NCBI RefSeq assembly: GCF_030412915.1
Contig: NZ_JAUHJR010000010.1
Span: 31,890 to 95,889, forward strand
Direction of reading: 5' to 3'
Length of the DNA: 64,000 nucleotides
Source: Nocardioides abyssi
GTDB taxonomy: Bacteria > Actinomycetota > Actinomycetes > Propionibacteriales > Nocardioidaceae
Position 1 is the first letter of the stretch. Every line of letters begins with the position of its first letter. Below are positions 1 through 8,041 of the stretch, piece by piece. The position numbers were made by a program, and so were the translations under genes. The notes under the pieces were generated by a model that saw nothing but the letters and a program-made list of their open reading frames with translations, was not told the origin of the DNA and ran no database searches.

Positions 1-279
1 GAGGACTTCCTGCACACCCACCCCGACGTCGAGGACGTCCAGGTCGTCGGCGTCCCCGACGAGCGCTACGGCGAGGAGCTCTGCGCCTGGGTCCGCCTGC
101 GCGCCGGCGCCCCGCCGCTGGACGCCGACGCCGTCCGGTCGTTCTGCGAGGGCCGGCTCGCGCACTACAAGGTGCCGCGGTACGTGCTCGTCGTCGACGA
201 GTTCCCGATGACCGTCACCGGCAAGGTGCGCAAGGTCGAGATGCGCGAGCGGTCCACAGCGGAGCTCGGGCTGGGGTGA
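1..279 (+). CDS. AMP-binding acyl-CoA synthetase/ligase, C-terminal fragment
   Basis: The window opens inside a gene read in frame 1; 92 residues remain before the TGA. The fragment matches the mobile C-terminal domain of the ANL (acyl-CoA synthetase) superfamily: it begins with the run HPDVEDVQVVGVPDERYGEE, has the HYKVPRYV segment, and ends with FPMTVTGKVRKVEMRE, where the lysine of TGK is the conserved adenylation lysine. The N-terminal nucleotide-binding domain lies outside the window, so substrate cannot be judged; the family activates fatty or aromatic acids to CoA thioesters through an acyl-AMP. It is separate from the second acyl-CoA synthetase at 1293. Confidence 0.9.
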   Translation, partial: EDFLHTHPDVEDVQVVGVPDERYGEELCAWVRLRAGAPPLDADAVRSFCEGRLAHYKVPRYVLVVDEFPMTVTGKVRKVEMRERSTAELGLG

Positions 280-399
280 GCCGGGTCGGCCGGTCGTCGT
301 GCGGAGCGCTGCTCGCGGACCGCTCGCGGGCCGCTCGCAGGCCGATCCTGACCCGCGACGCCGGGTAACCTGCTGGCGAGAGACCAGCAGGGAGGTCGC

Positions 400-1206
400 G
401 TGGACCCGAGGGCCGAGGAGACGCGCCTGTGGGCGTCCGCGCTCGGCGCGCTCCGCGAGCGCACCGGGGTGCCGATGGTCTTCGGCGGCGCGATCGTCCC
501 CGGCGGCCTGAGGCTGACCCACTTCGTCGGCGCCCGGACCGGCTCGCTGGAGGGGCTGCTCGTCCGGCCCGGCTCCGGCCTCGGCGGTCGCGTCTGGCAG
601 GAGTCCGACGCGCGGGTCGTCGCCGACTACGGCCTCGCCTCCGACATCTCCCACGACTACGACGAGCCGGTCCGCGCCGAGGGCCTGCGCACCGTCGTCG
701 GCGCGCCTGTCCTCGTCGACCGGGCGGTGCGGGGCGTCGTGTACGCCGGCACCCGGGGCGCCCCCGTCACGGGTGACCGCCTCCGCGACGCCGCCGTCAG
801 CGCCGCCCGCGCCCTCGCCCGCCAGATCGCCCTCGAGGACGAGGTCGAGCGGCGCGTCGCCGCCCGGCGGGCCCGCGACGAGCAGGCCGCCACCGCCCTC
901 GGCCGGGCCCACGCCGAGGTCCGGGCGCTCGTCGGGACGACCGCCGACCCCGAGCTGCGCGACCGGCTCGAACGGCTCGCCTCGCTGCTCGTCCTCGGCC
1001 CCGCCGAGCGGCCCGCCCTCACCCCGCGCCAGGTCGACGTGCTCTCGCTCGTCGCCACCGGGGCCAGCTATGCCGCCGTCGGCGAGCGGCTCGGGCTCTC
1101 CGCCCAGACCGTGAAGTCCTACATGCGCGACCTGCTCGTCGTCCTCGGCGCCCACAGCCGCCACGAGGCCGTCGCCGAGGCCCGCCGCCTCCGGCTCGTG
1201 CCCTGA
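400..1206 (+). CDS. GAF-domain LuxR-family transcriptional regulator
   Basis: This 268-residue protein has an N-terminal GAF-like sensory region (about residues 15–145) and a C-terminal LuxR-type helix-turn-helix (about 206–265) with the typical LTPRQVDVLSLVATGASYAA and SAQTVKSYMRDLL segments. A short helical linker rich in Arg and Ala joins them. It lacks a receiver domain, so a small ligand or redox signal bound by the GAF part is more likely than phosphorylation. The start is GTG, chosen because GGAGG lies 4 nt upstream (391–395). Such proteins often sit next to the acyl-CoA synthetases they control; here one flanks it on each side, which is the only hint of a target. The ligand is unknown. 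Confidence 0.85.
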   Translation: MDPRAEETRLWASALGALRERTGVPMVFGGAIVPGGLRLTHFVGARTGSLEGLLVRPGSGLGGRVWQESDARVVADYGLASDISHDYDEPVRAEGLRTVVGAPVLVDRAVRGVVYAGTRGAPVTGDRLRDAAVSAARALARQIALEDEVERRVAARRARDEQAATALGRAHAEVRALVGTTADPELRDRLERLASLLVLGPAERPALTPRQVDVLSLVATGASYAAVGERLGLSAQTVKSYMRDLLVVLGAHSRHEAVAEARRLRLVP

Positions 1207-1241
1207 CCCGGCTCCACGGCCGAGCGGGTCCGTCGGCGAGG

Positions 1242-1257
1242 ACCCCCATCGGGGGGT
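1242..1257 (+). terminator. Small GC hairpin after the LuxR gene
   Basis: ACCCCC, loop ATCG, GGGGGT form a 6-bp stem between the regulator and the acyl-CoA synthetase. There is no T run, so termination strength is uncertain. Confidence 0.4.
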
Positions 1258-1292
1258 GTGACGAGCGTCGCTGGTCGCCGACCCTGGAACGC

Positions 1293-3026
1293 ATGATCCC
1301 CATCGCTGCCACGACGCCCACCGAGGAGCTGCGCCGGGCGCGGGAGACGCTGCTGCGGCACCGCGCGGCGTACGACGCTGCCGTGGCCGGCTTCGTCTGG
1401 CCGGACGTGGGTCCCCACTTCAACTTCGCGCACGACTGGTTCGACGCGTTCGCCCGTGGCGACGACCGGCCCGGGCTGGTCATCCGGGAGGAGGACGGCA
1501 GCCGCGCGTCGTACTCCTTCGGGGAGCTCGTCGACCGCTCCGACCAGGTCGCGGCGGCGCTGGCCTCCCACGGCGTGCGGCGTGGCGACGCGGTGCTGGT
1601 GATGCTGGGCAACCAGGTCGAGCTGTGGGAGACCATGCTCGCGGTGCTCAAGCTGGGCGCGGTGGTCATGCCGACCACGACTGCGGTGACGGCGGCGGAG
1701 CTGGCCGACCGGGTCGAGCGCGGCGACGCGCGGGCCGTGGTGTGCAACCCCGCCGACACCGAGAAGTTCGCCGGGCTGGAGCGCGACCTGCTGCGGTTCG
1801 CCGTGGGCGAGGTCGACGGCTGGGTGGACCACCGGGCGGCGTACGACCTCGAGCCGCGGCCGCTCCCGCACCCCGGCAACCTCAGCGACGACCGGCTGCT
1901 CCTCTACTTCACCAGCGGCACGACGAGCCGGCCCAAGCTGGTCGAGCACACGCACCGGTCCTACCCGGTGGGGCACCTGACGACGATGTACTGGCTCGGG
2001 CTGCAGCCCGGCGACGTGCACCTCAACGTCTCCAGCCCCGGGTGGGCCAAGCACGCGTGGTCGAGCTTCTTCGCGCCGTGGCTGGCGGAGGCGACCGTGC
2101 TGGTGCACAACTACCGGCGCTTCGAGCCCACCTCGATGCTCGGCGTGCTGCGCGAGGAACAGGTGACGACGTTCTGCGCGCCGCCGACGGTGTGGCGGAT
2201 GCTCATCAACGCCGACCTGACCGGCGGGCCGGGCACGCTGCGCGAGGCGATCGGTGCGGGCGAGCCGCTCAACGCCGAGGTCATCAAGCAGGTCCGCGAC
2301 CACTGGGGCCTGACGATCCGCGACGGGTTCGGCCAGACCGAGACCACCGCGTCGATCGCCAACACCCCGGGCCAGCCGGTCCGGGCGGGCTCGATGGGCC
2401 GGCCGCTGCCGGGCGTGCCGGTCGTGCTGGTCGACCCGATGAGCGGGCAGGTCGTCGAGGGCGTCGGCGAGGGGGAGATCTGCCTCGACCTGTCGGCGGC
2501 ACCGGTGAACCTGATGACCGGCTACCAGGGCGACGCGGTGCGCAACGCCGAGGCGATGGCGGGCGGCTGGTACCACACCGGCGACGTCGCCGAGCGCGAC
2601 GCGGACGGCTACATCACCTACGTCGGTCGCACCGACGACGTCTTCAAGGCCTCCGACTACAAGGTCTCGCCGTTCGAGCTGGAGTCGGTGCTCATCGAGC
2701 ACCCCGCGGTCGCGGAGGCGGCCGTCGTGCCGGCGCCCGACCCGGTGCGCCTCGCGGTCCCCAAGGCGTACGTCGCGCTGGCCCCCGGCCACCAGCCCAC
2801 GGCCGAGACCGCGCGGTCGATCCTGGCCCACGCGCGCGAGCAGCTGCCGCCGTACCTCCGGGTGCGCCGGCTGGAGTTCTTCGAGCTGCCCAAGACGATC
2901 TCGGGCAAGATCCGCCGCGTCGAGCTGCGGGCGCGCGAGGTCGAGCTGGCGCAGGCGCGGCCGACGACCGAGCACCGCGACGACGACTTCGACCTGCGCG
3001 CCGAGGCCGTCCGGGCCGCGCACTAG
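1293..3026 (+). CDS. Acyl-CoA synthetase (AMP-forming)
   Basis: A full-length 577-residue ANL-superfamily ligase that should convert a carboxylic acid, ATP and CoA to acyl-CoA, AMP and PPi. The P-loop YFTSGTTSRPK is at about residues 205–215, the GQTE adenine-binding motif at 347–350, the YHTGDVAERDADGYITYVGR hinge region near 428, and the catalytic C-terminal lysine in KTISGK is K539. The N-terminal extension with FNFAHDWFD is the pattern of medium-chain acyl-CoA/acetyl-CoA synthetase-like enzymes (the AcsM group), so a short- or medium-chain or aromatic acid is the likely substrate. Its TAG stop overlaps the probable -10 element of ilvA. Confidence 0.9.
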   Translation: MIPIAATTPTEELRRARETLLRHRAAYDAAVAGFVWPDVGPHFNFAHDWFDAFARGDDRPGLVIREEDGSRASYSFGELVDRSDQVAAALASHGVRRGDAVLVMLGNQVELWETMLAVLKLGAVVMPTTTAVTAAELADRVERGDARAVVCNPADTEKFAGLERDLLRFAVGEVDGWVDHRAAYDLEPRPLPHPGNLSDDRLLLYFTSGTTSRPKLVEHTHRSYPVGHLTTMYWLGLQPGDVHLNVSSPGWAKHAWSSFFAPWLAEATVLVHNYRRFEPTSMLGVLREEQVTTFCAPPTVWRMLINADLTGGPGTLREAIGAGEPLNAEVIKQVRDHWGLTIRDGFGQTETTASIANTPGQPVRAGSMGRPLPGVPVVLVDPMSGQVVEGVGEGEICLDLSAAPVNLMTGYQGDAVRNAEAMAGGWYHTGDVAERDADGYITYVGRTDDVFKASDYKVSPFELESVLIEHPAVAEAAVVPAPDPVRLAVPKAYVALAPGHQPTAETARSILAHAREQLPPYLRVRRLEFFELPKTISGKIRRVELRAREVELAQARPTTEHRDDDFDLRAEAVRAAH

Positions 3027-3029
3027 GGT
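3024..3029 (+). promoter_or_regulatory. Probable -10 element for a leaderless ilvA transcript
   Basis: TAGGGT lies exactly 7 nt before the ilvA GTG and overlaps the stop codon of the preceding gene. This spacing recurs before many starts in the window and fits transcription starting at the start codon. Confidence 0.55.
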
Positions 3030-3036
3030 CGTCGGC

Positions 3037-4311
3037 GTGGAGCTGCCGACCGCGACGGACGTCGAGCGCGCTGCGCGGCTGCTGGGCGGGGTGGTCGGCA
3101 CCAGCCCGCTGCAGCACTCCGCGCGACTCTCCGCGCTGACCGGCCTCGACGTGTGGCTCAAGCGCGAGGACCTGCAGGAGGTGCGCTCCTACAAGGGCCG
3201 CGGCGCCTACAACCTCGTCGCCGGGCTGGGCGCGGAGGAGCAGCAGCGCGGGGTGACCTGCGCGAGCGCGGGCAACCACGCGCAGGGCGTCGCCTTCGCC
3301 TGCTCGCGGCTCGGGGTCCGCGCCACGATCTTCCTGCCCCGCACGACGCCCCGGCAGAAGCGGGCGCGCATCGCCGCGCTCGGCGGGCCGCTGGTCGACG
3401 TGGTCGTGGACGGCGACACGTACGACGACGCCAACCGGCTCTGCCAGGAGCTCGCGGCCTCGACCGGCGCGGCCGTCGTGCCGGCCTTCGACGACCCCCG
3501 CACGATCGCCGGGCAGGGCACCGTCGCGCTGGAGGTGCTCGACCAGCTCGCCCAGCAGGGCCGCAGCCCCGACGTGGTCGTCGCGCCCGTCGGCGGCGGC
3601 GGGCTCCTGGCCGGCATGGTCACCCTGCTCGCCGAGCGCGCCCCCGAGGTGGGGCTCGTCGGGGTGGAGCCCGCGGGCGCCGCGTCGATGACGGCCGCGC
3701 TCGCGGCGGGCGGGCCGGTGGAGCTGGCGACCGTCGACTCGTTCGTCGACGGTGCCGCCGTGCGGCGGGCCGGCGACTGGACCCACGCGGTGCTCGCCGC
3801 GCAGGGCGCGCAGCGGCCGCGGCTGGTCACGGTCCCCGAGGGTCTGGTCTGCGTCGAGATGCTCGACCTCTACCAGTCCGACGGGATCATCGCCGAGCCC
3901 GCCGGCGCCCTCGCTCCCGCCGCGCTCCGCGACCCCGCGGTCGGGCCGGTCGCGGACCCCGGTGCCACCGTGGTGTGCGTGCTCTCGGGCGGCAACAACG
4001 ACGTCAGCCGCTACGCCGAGGTGGTCGAGCGGGCGCTCGTCCACGAGGGGCTGCGGCACTACTTCCTCGTGGAGTTCCCCCAGGAGCCGGGCGCGCTGCG
4101 GATGTTCCTCGACGAGGTGCTCGGGCCCGACGACGACATCGTGCTCTTCGAGTACGTCAAGCGGTCCAACCGCGAGACCGGGCCGGCGCTGGTCGGCATC
4201 GAGCTCCAGCGGCCGACCGACTACGCGGCGCTGCTGGAGCGGATGACCTCCTCCGGCATCCGGGTCGAGGTCGTCGAGCCGACCAGCCCGCTCTTCCGGA
4301 TGGTGCAGTAG
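3037..4311 (+). CDS. ilvA: Threonine ammonia-lyase (threonine dehydratase)
   Basis: PLP enzyme converting L-threonine to 2-oxobutanoate and ammonia, the first step of isoleucine synthesis. The PLP lysine is K53 in SYKGRGAYN, followed by the SAGNHAQG substrate loop (about 76–83) and the phosphate-binding GGGGLLAGM loop (near 188). The C-terminal about 85 residues (from HYFLVEFPQEPGALRMFLDE) form one ACT-like regulatory domain, so this is the short, single-ACT form of about 420 residues seen in Bacillus and actinobacteria, likely feedback-regulated. The start is GTG with no Shine–Dalgarno sequence, in line with leaderless translation. No other ilv gene is present nearby. Confidence 0.93.
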   Translation: MELPTATDVERAARLLGGVVGTSPLQHSARLSALTGLDVWLKREDLQEVRSYKGRGAYNLVAGLGAEEQQRGVTCASAGNHAQGVAFACSRLGVRATIFLPRTTPRQKRARIAALGGPLVDVVVDGDTYDDANRLCQELAASTGAAVVPAFDDPRTIAGQGTVALEVLDQLAQQGRSPDVVVAPVGGGGLLAGMVTLLAERAPEVGLVGVEPAGAASMTAALAAGGPVELATVDSFVDGAAVRRAGDWTHAVLAAQGAQRPRLVTVPEGLVCVEMLDLYQSDGIIAEPAGALAPAALRDPAVGPVADPGATVVCVLSGGNNDVSRYAEVVERALVHEGLRHYFLVEFPQEPGALRMFLDEVLGPDDDIVLFEYVKRSNRETGPALVGIELQRPTDYAALLERMTSSGIRVEVVEPTSPLFRMVQ

Positions 4312-4331
4312 CCGGTCCGCTGACCGGCCCG

Positions 4332-4371
4332 CGACGGCATTTCTTTGCCGTCGACGCGGTCTAGTCCGCGT
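4332..4371 (+). terminator. Tandem terminator hairpins after ilvA
   Basis: Two adjacent hairpins follow ilvA: CGACGGCA/TGCCGTCG with a TTTCTT loop (4332–4353) and ACGCGG/CCGCGT with a TCTAGT loop (4354–4371), followed by TTC. The TTT in the second right flank makes the pair look like an intrinsic terminator. Confidence 0.65.
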
Positions 4372-4376
4372 TTCGT

Positions 4377-4509
4377 GGTCACCCGGTCGGGGACGATGAG
4401 GTCCTGCTGGAGGGAGCATGACTGCCGCAAGGCACCAGCAGGACGGGTTACCTCCGTGGCCCGTCGGGCTGTCTCGGTCGGTCCCCCCACATCAGCGACC
4501 GGGACAGCC
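4377..4509. other. Unassigned structured segment, candidate small RNA
   Basis: This gene-free stretch between convergent genes is dense in pairing. A 10-bp perfect stem GTCCTGCTGG (4401–4410)/CCAGCAGGAC (4435–4444) encloses a 4-bp hairpin TGCC-GCAA-GGCA with a GNRA tetraloop (4423–4434) stacked on the right strand, leaving a purine-rich 12-nt bulge. An outer stem GGTCACCC (4377–4384)/GGGTTACC (4445–4452) has one mismatch. A further 11-bp hairpin, TGTCTCGGTCG/CGACCGGGACA, closes at about 4480–4506 and could terminate either strand. The architecture is RNA-like. I do not recognise it as a known riboswitch or sRNA family, and neither neighbour lies downstream of it. Confidence 0.45.
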
Positions 4510-4535
4510 CACCAGCGAGCACACGGCGTACGCCG

Positions 4536-5531
4536 TCAGCCGGCCGAGGCCGGGGGCTCGGTGAGCACGCGCAGCGCGAGCGCGGTGGTCGACTCCACGC
4601 CGAGGTGGCCGACCACGCGGGTGACGCGGACCGGGTCGAGCGGCAGCAGGCCAGGGGAGCCGGCGACGTCGGGGTGCAGCCCCAGGTCGACCTCGCGGCC
4701 GCGCATGATCGCGAGGTTGAACTCGTACCGCTCGCGCGCGCCCTCGGCCGTCAGCCGGGTCAGCAGCCGCTTGCCGATGCGTGGCACGCCCGTCTCGGTG
4801 CACCAGGAGTCGACGGCGGCGACGAGGTTCTCCCCGGCGCAGTGGTCGATGTCGGCCCAGACCGCCTGCATCGGGCCGACCTGCTCGAGCAGCACCGGGG
4901 CGGTCTTCTCGCCGATCCCGGGCACGCCGGGCAGGTTGTCGCTGGCGTCGCCCCGCAGCGCGGCGAACTCCAGGTAGCGCTCCGCCGCCACGCCGTACAT
5001 CGCACGCAGCCGGCCCGGGTTCAGCAGCGGCGAGGCGGTGATGCCGCCGTCGATGAGGCGCAGCACCGAGGTGTGCTCGGAGATGTGGGCGAAGGAGTCG
5101 CGGTCGGAGGTGACGAGCACGCAGCTCCAGCCCTCCCGCTCGGCCCAGGTCGCGGCGGAGGCGTTGACGTCGTCGGCCTCGAGGCCGGGCGGGGTGACCG
5201 TCAGCAGGCCGAGGGCGTCGAGCAGCGCCCCGGCCCGCTCGAGCTGGTCGACGAGCGCGTCGTCCTTGGGCGCTCGGCCGGCCTTGTACGCCGGGTACGC
5301 CGCCTCGCGCTCCGACGCGGTCCGGTCGTCGAGCCCGAAGAGCACCGCGTCGGGCGCGAACTGGTCGACCGCCTCGAGGATCTGCCGCAGCATCCCGTGC
5401 AGCGCCCAGGCCGGTCGCCCGCCGCGGTCGCGCAGGTCGGTGTGGGCCCGCGCGTGGTGGTTGCGGTGCAGCAGCGAGGGGGCGTCGACGGCGAGCAGCA
5501 GCTTGCGGGGGCGGTCGGGAGGAGGTCGCAT
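4536..5531 (-). CDS. 5'-3' exonuclease (PolA N-terminal/flap nuclease family)
   Basis: A stand-alone 331-residue nuclease homologous to the N-terminal domain of DNA polymerase I. It has the family order: LLLAVDAPSLLHRNHHA (first metal aspartate), FGLDDRTASEREAAYPAYKAGR, GLEADDVNA, VTSDRDSFAHI and the helix-hairpin-helix segment RGDASDNLPGVPGIGEKTA. These acidic residues bind the two catalytic metals. Actinobacteria commonly carry such a protein beside full-length PolA; roles in primer or flap removal and repair are known for the family. It is transcribed toward ilvA and converges on the structured segment above. The start ATG is followed by a basic Pro/Arg leader before the first beta strand. 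Confidence 0.9.
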   Translation of the reverse strand: MRPPPDRPRKLLLAVDAPSLLHRNHHARAHTDLRDRGGRPAWALHGMLRQILEAVDQFAPDAVLFGLDDRTASEREAAYPAYKAGRAPKDDALVDQLERAGALLDALGLLTVTPPGLEADDVNASAATWAEREGWSCVLVTSDRDSFAHISEHTSVLRLIDGGITASPLLNPGRLRAMYGVAAERYLEFAALRGDASDNLPGVPGIGEKTAPVLLEQVGPMQAVWADIDHCAGENLVAAVDSWCTETGVPRIGKRLLTRLTAEGARERYEFNLAIMRGREVDLGLHPDVAGSPGLLPLDPVRVTRVVGHLGVESTTALALRVLTEPPASAG

Positions 5532-5633
5532 GGCGGTGTCGCGAGCCTACGGGTCGCGGCCCGGTACCGTGCGGCCACCACGGACCGCGGACCACCCCGG
5601 CCCGGGAGCACCGGCGACGACCGGGAGGTGCGG

Positions 5634-7172
5634 ATGGCCAGGCGTTCGGCACCCTTCGGCGCGCGCGTGCTCGGCCGGCCCGACCAGTCGGTGCGCGCGC
5701 TGCGGCTGCGCGTGCAGGTGCTGCTCACCGTGATGCTGGTCGGCACCAACGTCGTCGCCGCCGGCGTCGTCTTCCTCATCGCCTCCTTCGTCGTGCCCGC
5801 GCCGTCCCCGACCGGGGCGACGGTGCTGGCGCTGGCGATCGCGGTGCCGACGTACGTCGGCGTGGCGGTCGTCGTCGGCGTCGCGGTCGGCACCCGGCTG
5901 GCCCTGCGCGCCCTGCGGTGGGCGACCGAGGGCACCGAGCCCGACCTGCGGCAACGGCTCGCAGCCCTGCGCGTCCCGCTGTGGCTGACGGTCATGCAGG
6001 GGGCGCTGTGGCTGGCGGCGACCGCGCTCTTCACCACCCTCGCGCTGGTGCTGCAGCCCGACCGCGCCCTCGGCTCCGGCGTCTCGGTCGGCATCGCCGG
6101 CCTGGTGGCGTGCGGCATCGCCTTCCTGCTGACCGACTTCGTCATGCGGCCGATCTCCGCCCGCGCGCTCGACGGCCTGGCGGTCGCCGACCGGCCGCGC
6201 GGCGCCGGGGTCGGTGGCCGGATGGTGCTCTTCTGGTGCCTCGGCACCGCGGCCCCGGTCTGCGGCATGGTCGTCGCCTCGGTCGTCGGGGTGGCCGGCG
6301 ACGACGGCGCGCGGGACCGGCTGCCGTTCACCGTGCTCGCGATCAGCGCGGTCGTGCTGGTCTTCGGGCTGATGACCACCGTGCTCAACGCGCGGTCGAT
6401 CGTCGCTCCGGTCAGCAGCGTGCAGGAGGCGCTGCTCGACGTCGAGCGTGGCGACCTCGACCGCGAGGTGGTGGTCTTCGACGGCACCGAGCTGGGCTCG
6501 CTGCAGGCCGGCTTCAACGCGATGGCGCAGGGGCTGCGCGAGCGCGAGCAGCTGCGCGACCTCTTCGGCCGCCACGTCGGCCGCGACGTCGCCCTGGCCG
6601 CGGCAGCCAAGGGGGTCGAGCTCGGCGGGGAGTCCCGCCGGGTGACGGTGCTCTTCGTCGACCTGGTCGGCTCCACGACGTACGCCACCCGGCACGAGCC
6701 GGGGGAGGTCGTGCGGACGCTCAACCGGTTCTTCGGCGTGGTCGTCGAGGAGGTCGACCGGCAGCGGGGGCTGGTCAACAAGTTCATGGGCGACGCGGTG
6801 CTCGCGGTCTTCGGCGCGCCCGTCGACCACCCCGACCACGCCACCGCAGCGCTCGCCGCCGCCCGCGCGATCGCGGCCCGGCTCGCCGAGGAGGTGCCGG
6901 AGGTCAGTGCCGGCATCGGCGTCGCGACCGGGGACGCCGTGGCCGGCAACGTCGGCGCCGCGAGCCGGTTGGAGTACACCGTCGTCGGCGACGCGGTCAA
7001 CAGCGCCGCCCGCCTCACCGACCTCGCCAAGCAGGTCCCCGGCTGCGCGCTGGCCGCGTGGCAGACCGTCACCGAGGCCGCGGACGACGAGGCCGGCCGG
7101 TGGACCCGGCACGAGCCGGTCCTGCTCCGCGGGCGCGAGGAGGAGACCGACACCGCGGTGCTCTGCGGCTGA
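5634..7172 (+). CDS. Membrane class III adenylate cyclase with HAMP domain
   Basis: The start ATG follows GGGAGG by 6 nt; the open frame extends upstream but has no comparable site. The 512-residue protein has about six N-terminal hydrophobic segments (residues 28–255), a HAMP linker (about 243–297, with SSVQEALLDVERGDLDREV) and a C-terminal class III cyclase domain. Catalytic residues are visible: metal aspartates D343 and D387, adenine-selecting K383 and D453, and transition-state N456 and R460. All are present, so it should make cAMP. The layout matches the mycobacterial Rv1318c/Rv3645 group. It is transcribed divergently from the exonuclease, with about 100 bp between them. Confidence 0.93.
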   Translation: MARRSAPFGARVLGRPDQSVRALRLRVQVLLTVMLVGTNVVAAGVVFLIASFVVPAPSPTGATVLALAIAVPTYVGVAVVVGVAVGTRLALRALRWATEGTEPDLRQRLAALRVPLWLTVMQGALWLAATALFTTLALVLQPDRALGSGVSVGIAGLVACGIAFLLTDFVMRPISARALDGLAVADRPRGAGVGGRMVLFWCLGTAAPVCGMVVASVVGVAGDDGARDRLPFTVLAISAVVLVFGLMTTVLNARSIVAPVSSVQEALLDVERGDLDREVVVFDGTELGSLQAGFNAMAQGLREREQLRDLFGRHVGRDVALAAAAKGVELGGESRRVTVLFVDLVGSTTYATRHEPGEVVRTLNRFFGVVVEEVDRQRGLVNKFMGDAVLAVFGAPVDHPDHATAALAAARAIAARLAEEVPEVSAGIGVATGDAVAGNVGAASRLEYTVVGDAVNSAARLTDLAKQVPGCALAAWQTVTEAADDEAGRWTRHEPVLLRGREEETDTAVLCG

Positions 7173-7182
7173 GGGCCGGCGC

Positions 7183-8001
7183 TCAGCCGCAGGCCCACTC
7201 CCACCAGCAGCCGCTGACGTCGCCGGCCGCGAGCGCCTCGGGGTCCCCGAAAAGGTGCGCCGCGCCGAGGTCGCCCCACTCGAAGAGCCCGTCGGGCTCG
7301 GCGTCCAGCCGCAGCAGCAGACGGTGCGGCCGGCCCGGTGGCACCGTCGGCGGACCCTGCACGAAGTGCGGCCAGCCCCCGACCTGCACCGACGGCAGGT
7401 CGGTCGCCTCCTCCTTCAGGTCGTCGTCGTCCTCGGCGACCCGCTCCAGAGCGGCGTACGCCGCCGGCGACGCCGCGACGTCCTCCTCGAGGTGCTCCCA
7501 GGCGGTCGGCAGCATCGTGGCGGCCGCGAACACCAACGGCCGGGCGGTCTCCGGCTCGGCCACCGGGCTCGCCAGCTCCGGGTCCGGGTGGCCCGCGGGG
7601 AAGGCCTCGGCGGGGCCCGCTCCGGGGGCCACGAGCACCGCCTCGTCGTGCCACCGGACGGTCAAGCCGCCGGTCTCCGGTGCGTCGTCGAGGTCCATCC
7701 CGTGCAGCTCGTCGGAGCGGACGAACCACTGCAGCAGCCCGGCCCGGGGGAAGCCCGGGACCGGCGGCACCTCGGCGAGGTCGACCTGCACCAGGAAGTC
7801 CATCGGTCGGCCCTCGTGGTCGCGCGGCCACGTCCCGCCGGCGGGCAGGAACGGCAGGCCGCCGACTTGGGACCGGAGCGCTCGACCGCCGGTCGTCGGC
7901 GCCGGCCGGCCCGCGGCCACCGGGCGCAGCAGGGCGCGGACCGAGGCCCGCTCGGCCTCGGGGACGCGGTCGATCATGGTCAGGCGGGCGGCCTCGCTCA
8001 T
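7183..8001 (-). CDS. YwqG-like protein (DUF1963)
   Basis: A 272-residue soluble protein matching the YwqG/DUF1963 family: GGLPFLPAGGTWPRD, then FLVQVDLAEVP, LLQWFV and a C-terminal GDPEALAAGDVSGCWWEW are the family landmarks. The family has a beta-rich fold of unknown function and is often found near toxin-immunity or stress genes, but nothing here supports that. It converges on the adenylate cyclase with 10 bp between stops. A TACGGT hexamer 7 nt before the ATG suggests a leaderless transcript. Confidence 0.8.
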   Translation of the reverse strand: MSEAARLTMIDRVPEAERASVRALLRPVAAGRPAPTTGGRALRSQVGGLPFLPAGGTWPRDHEGRPMDFLVQVDLAEVPPVPGFPRAGLLQWFVRSDELHGMDLDDAPETGGLTVRWHDEAVLVAPGAGPAEAFPAGHPDPELASPVAEPETARPLVFAAATMLPTAWEHLEEDVAASPAAYAALERVAEDDDDLKEEATDLPSVQVGGWPHFVQGPPTVPPGRPHRLLLRLDAEPDGLFEWGDLGAAHLFGDPEALAAGDVSGCWWEWACG

Positions 8002-8008
8002 GCCCGCG

Positions 8009-8014
8009 ACCGTA
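8009..8014 (-). promoter_or_regulatory. Probable -10 element for the YwqG-like gene
   Basis: Read on the minus strand this is TACGGT, 7 nt from the ATG, the same leaderless spacing as at ilvA. Confidence 0.5.
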
Positions 8015-8041
8015 GCGGCAGCCGGCCGGCGCCCAAGTGCC

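Noticed and set aside
1119-4419. Long antisense frames opposite the acyl-CoA synthetase and ilvA
   Set aside because: Both plus-strand genes have complete catalytic motifs and correct lengths; the antisense products have none and are shadows of codon bias.
4377-4509. Known riboswitch, SRP RNA, tmRNA, 6C RNA or fluoride motif
   Set aside because: Conserved core words of these families are missing, and no gene lies downstream for a cis-riboswitch; kept only as an unassigned structured segment.
4605-5633. Upstream extension of the adenylate cyclase frame
   Set aside because: It runs antisense to the exonuclease gene and lacks membrane or sensory character, while the ATG at 5634 has a clear ribosome-binding site.
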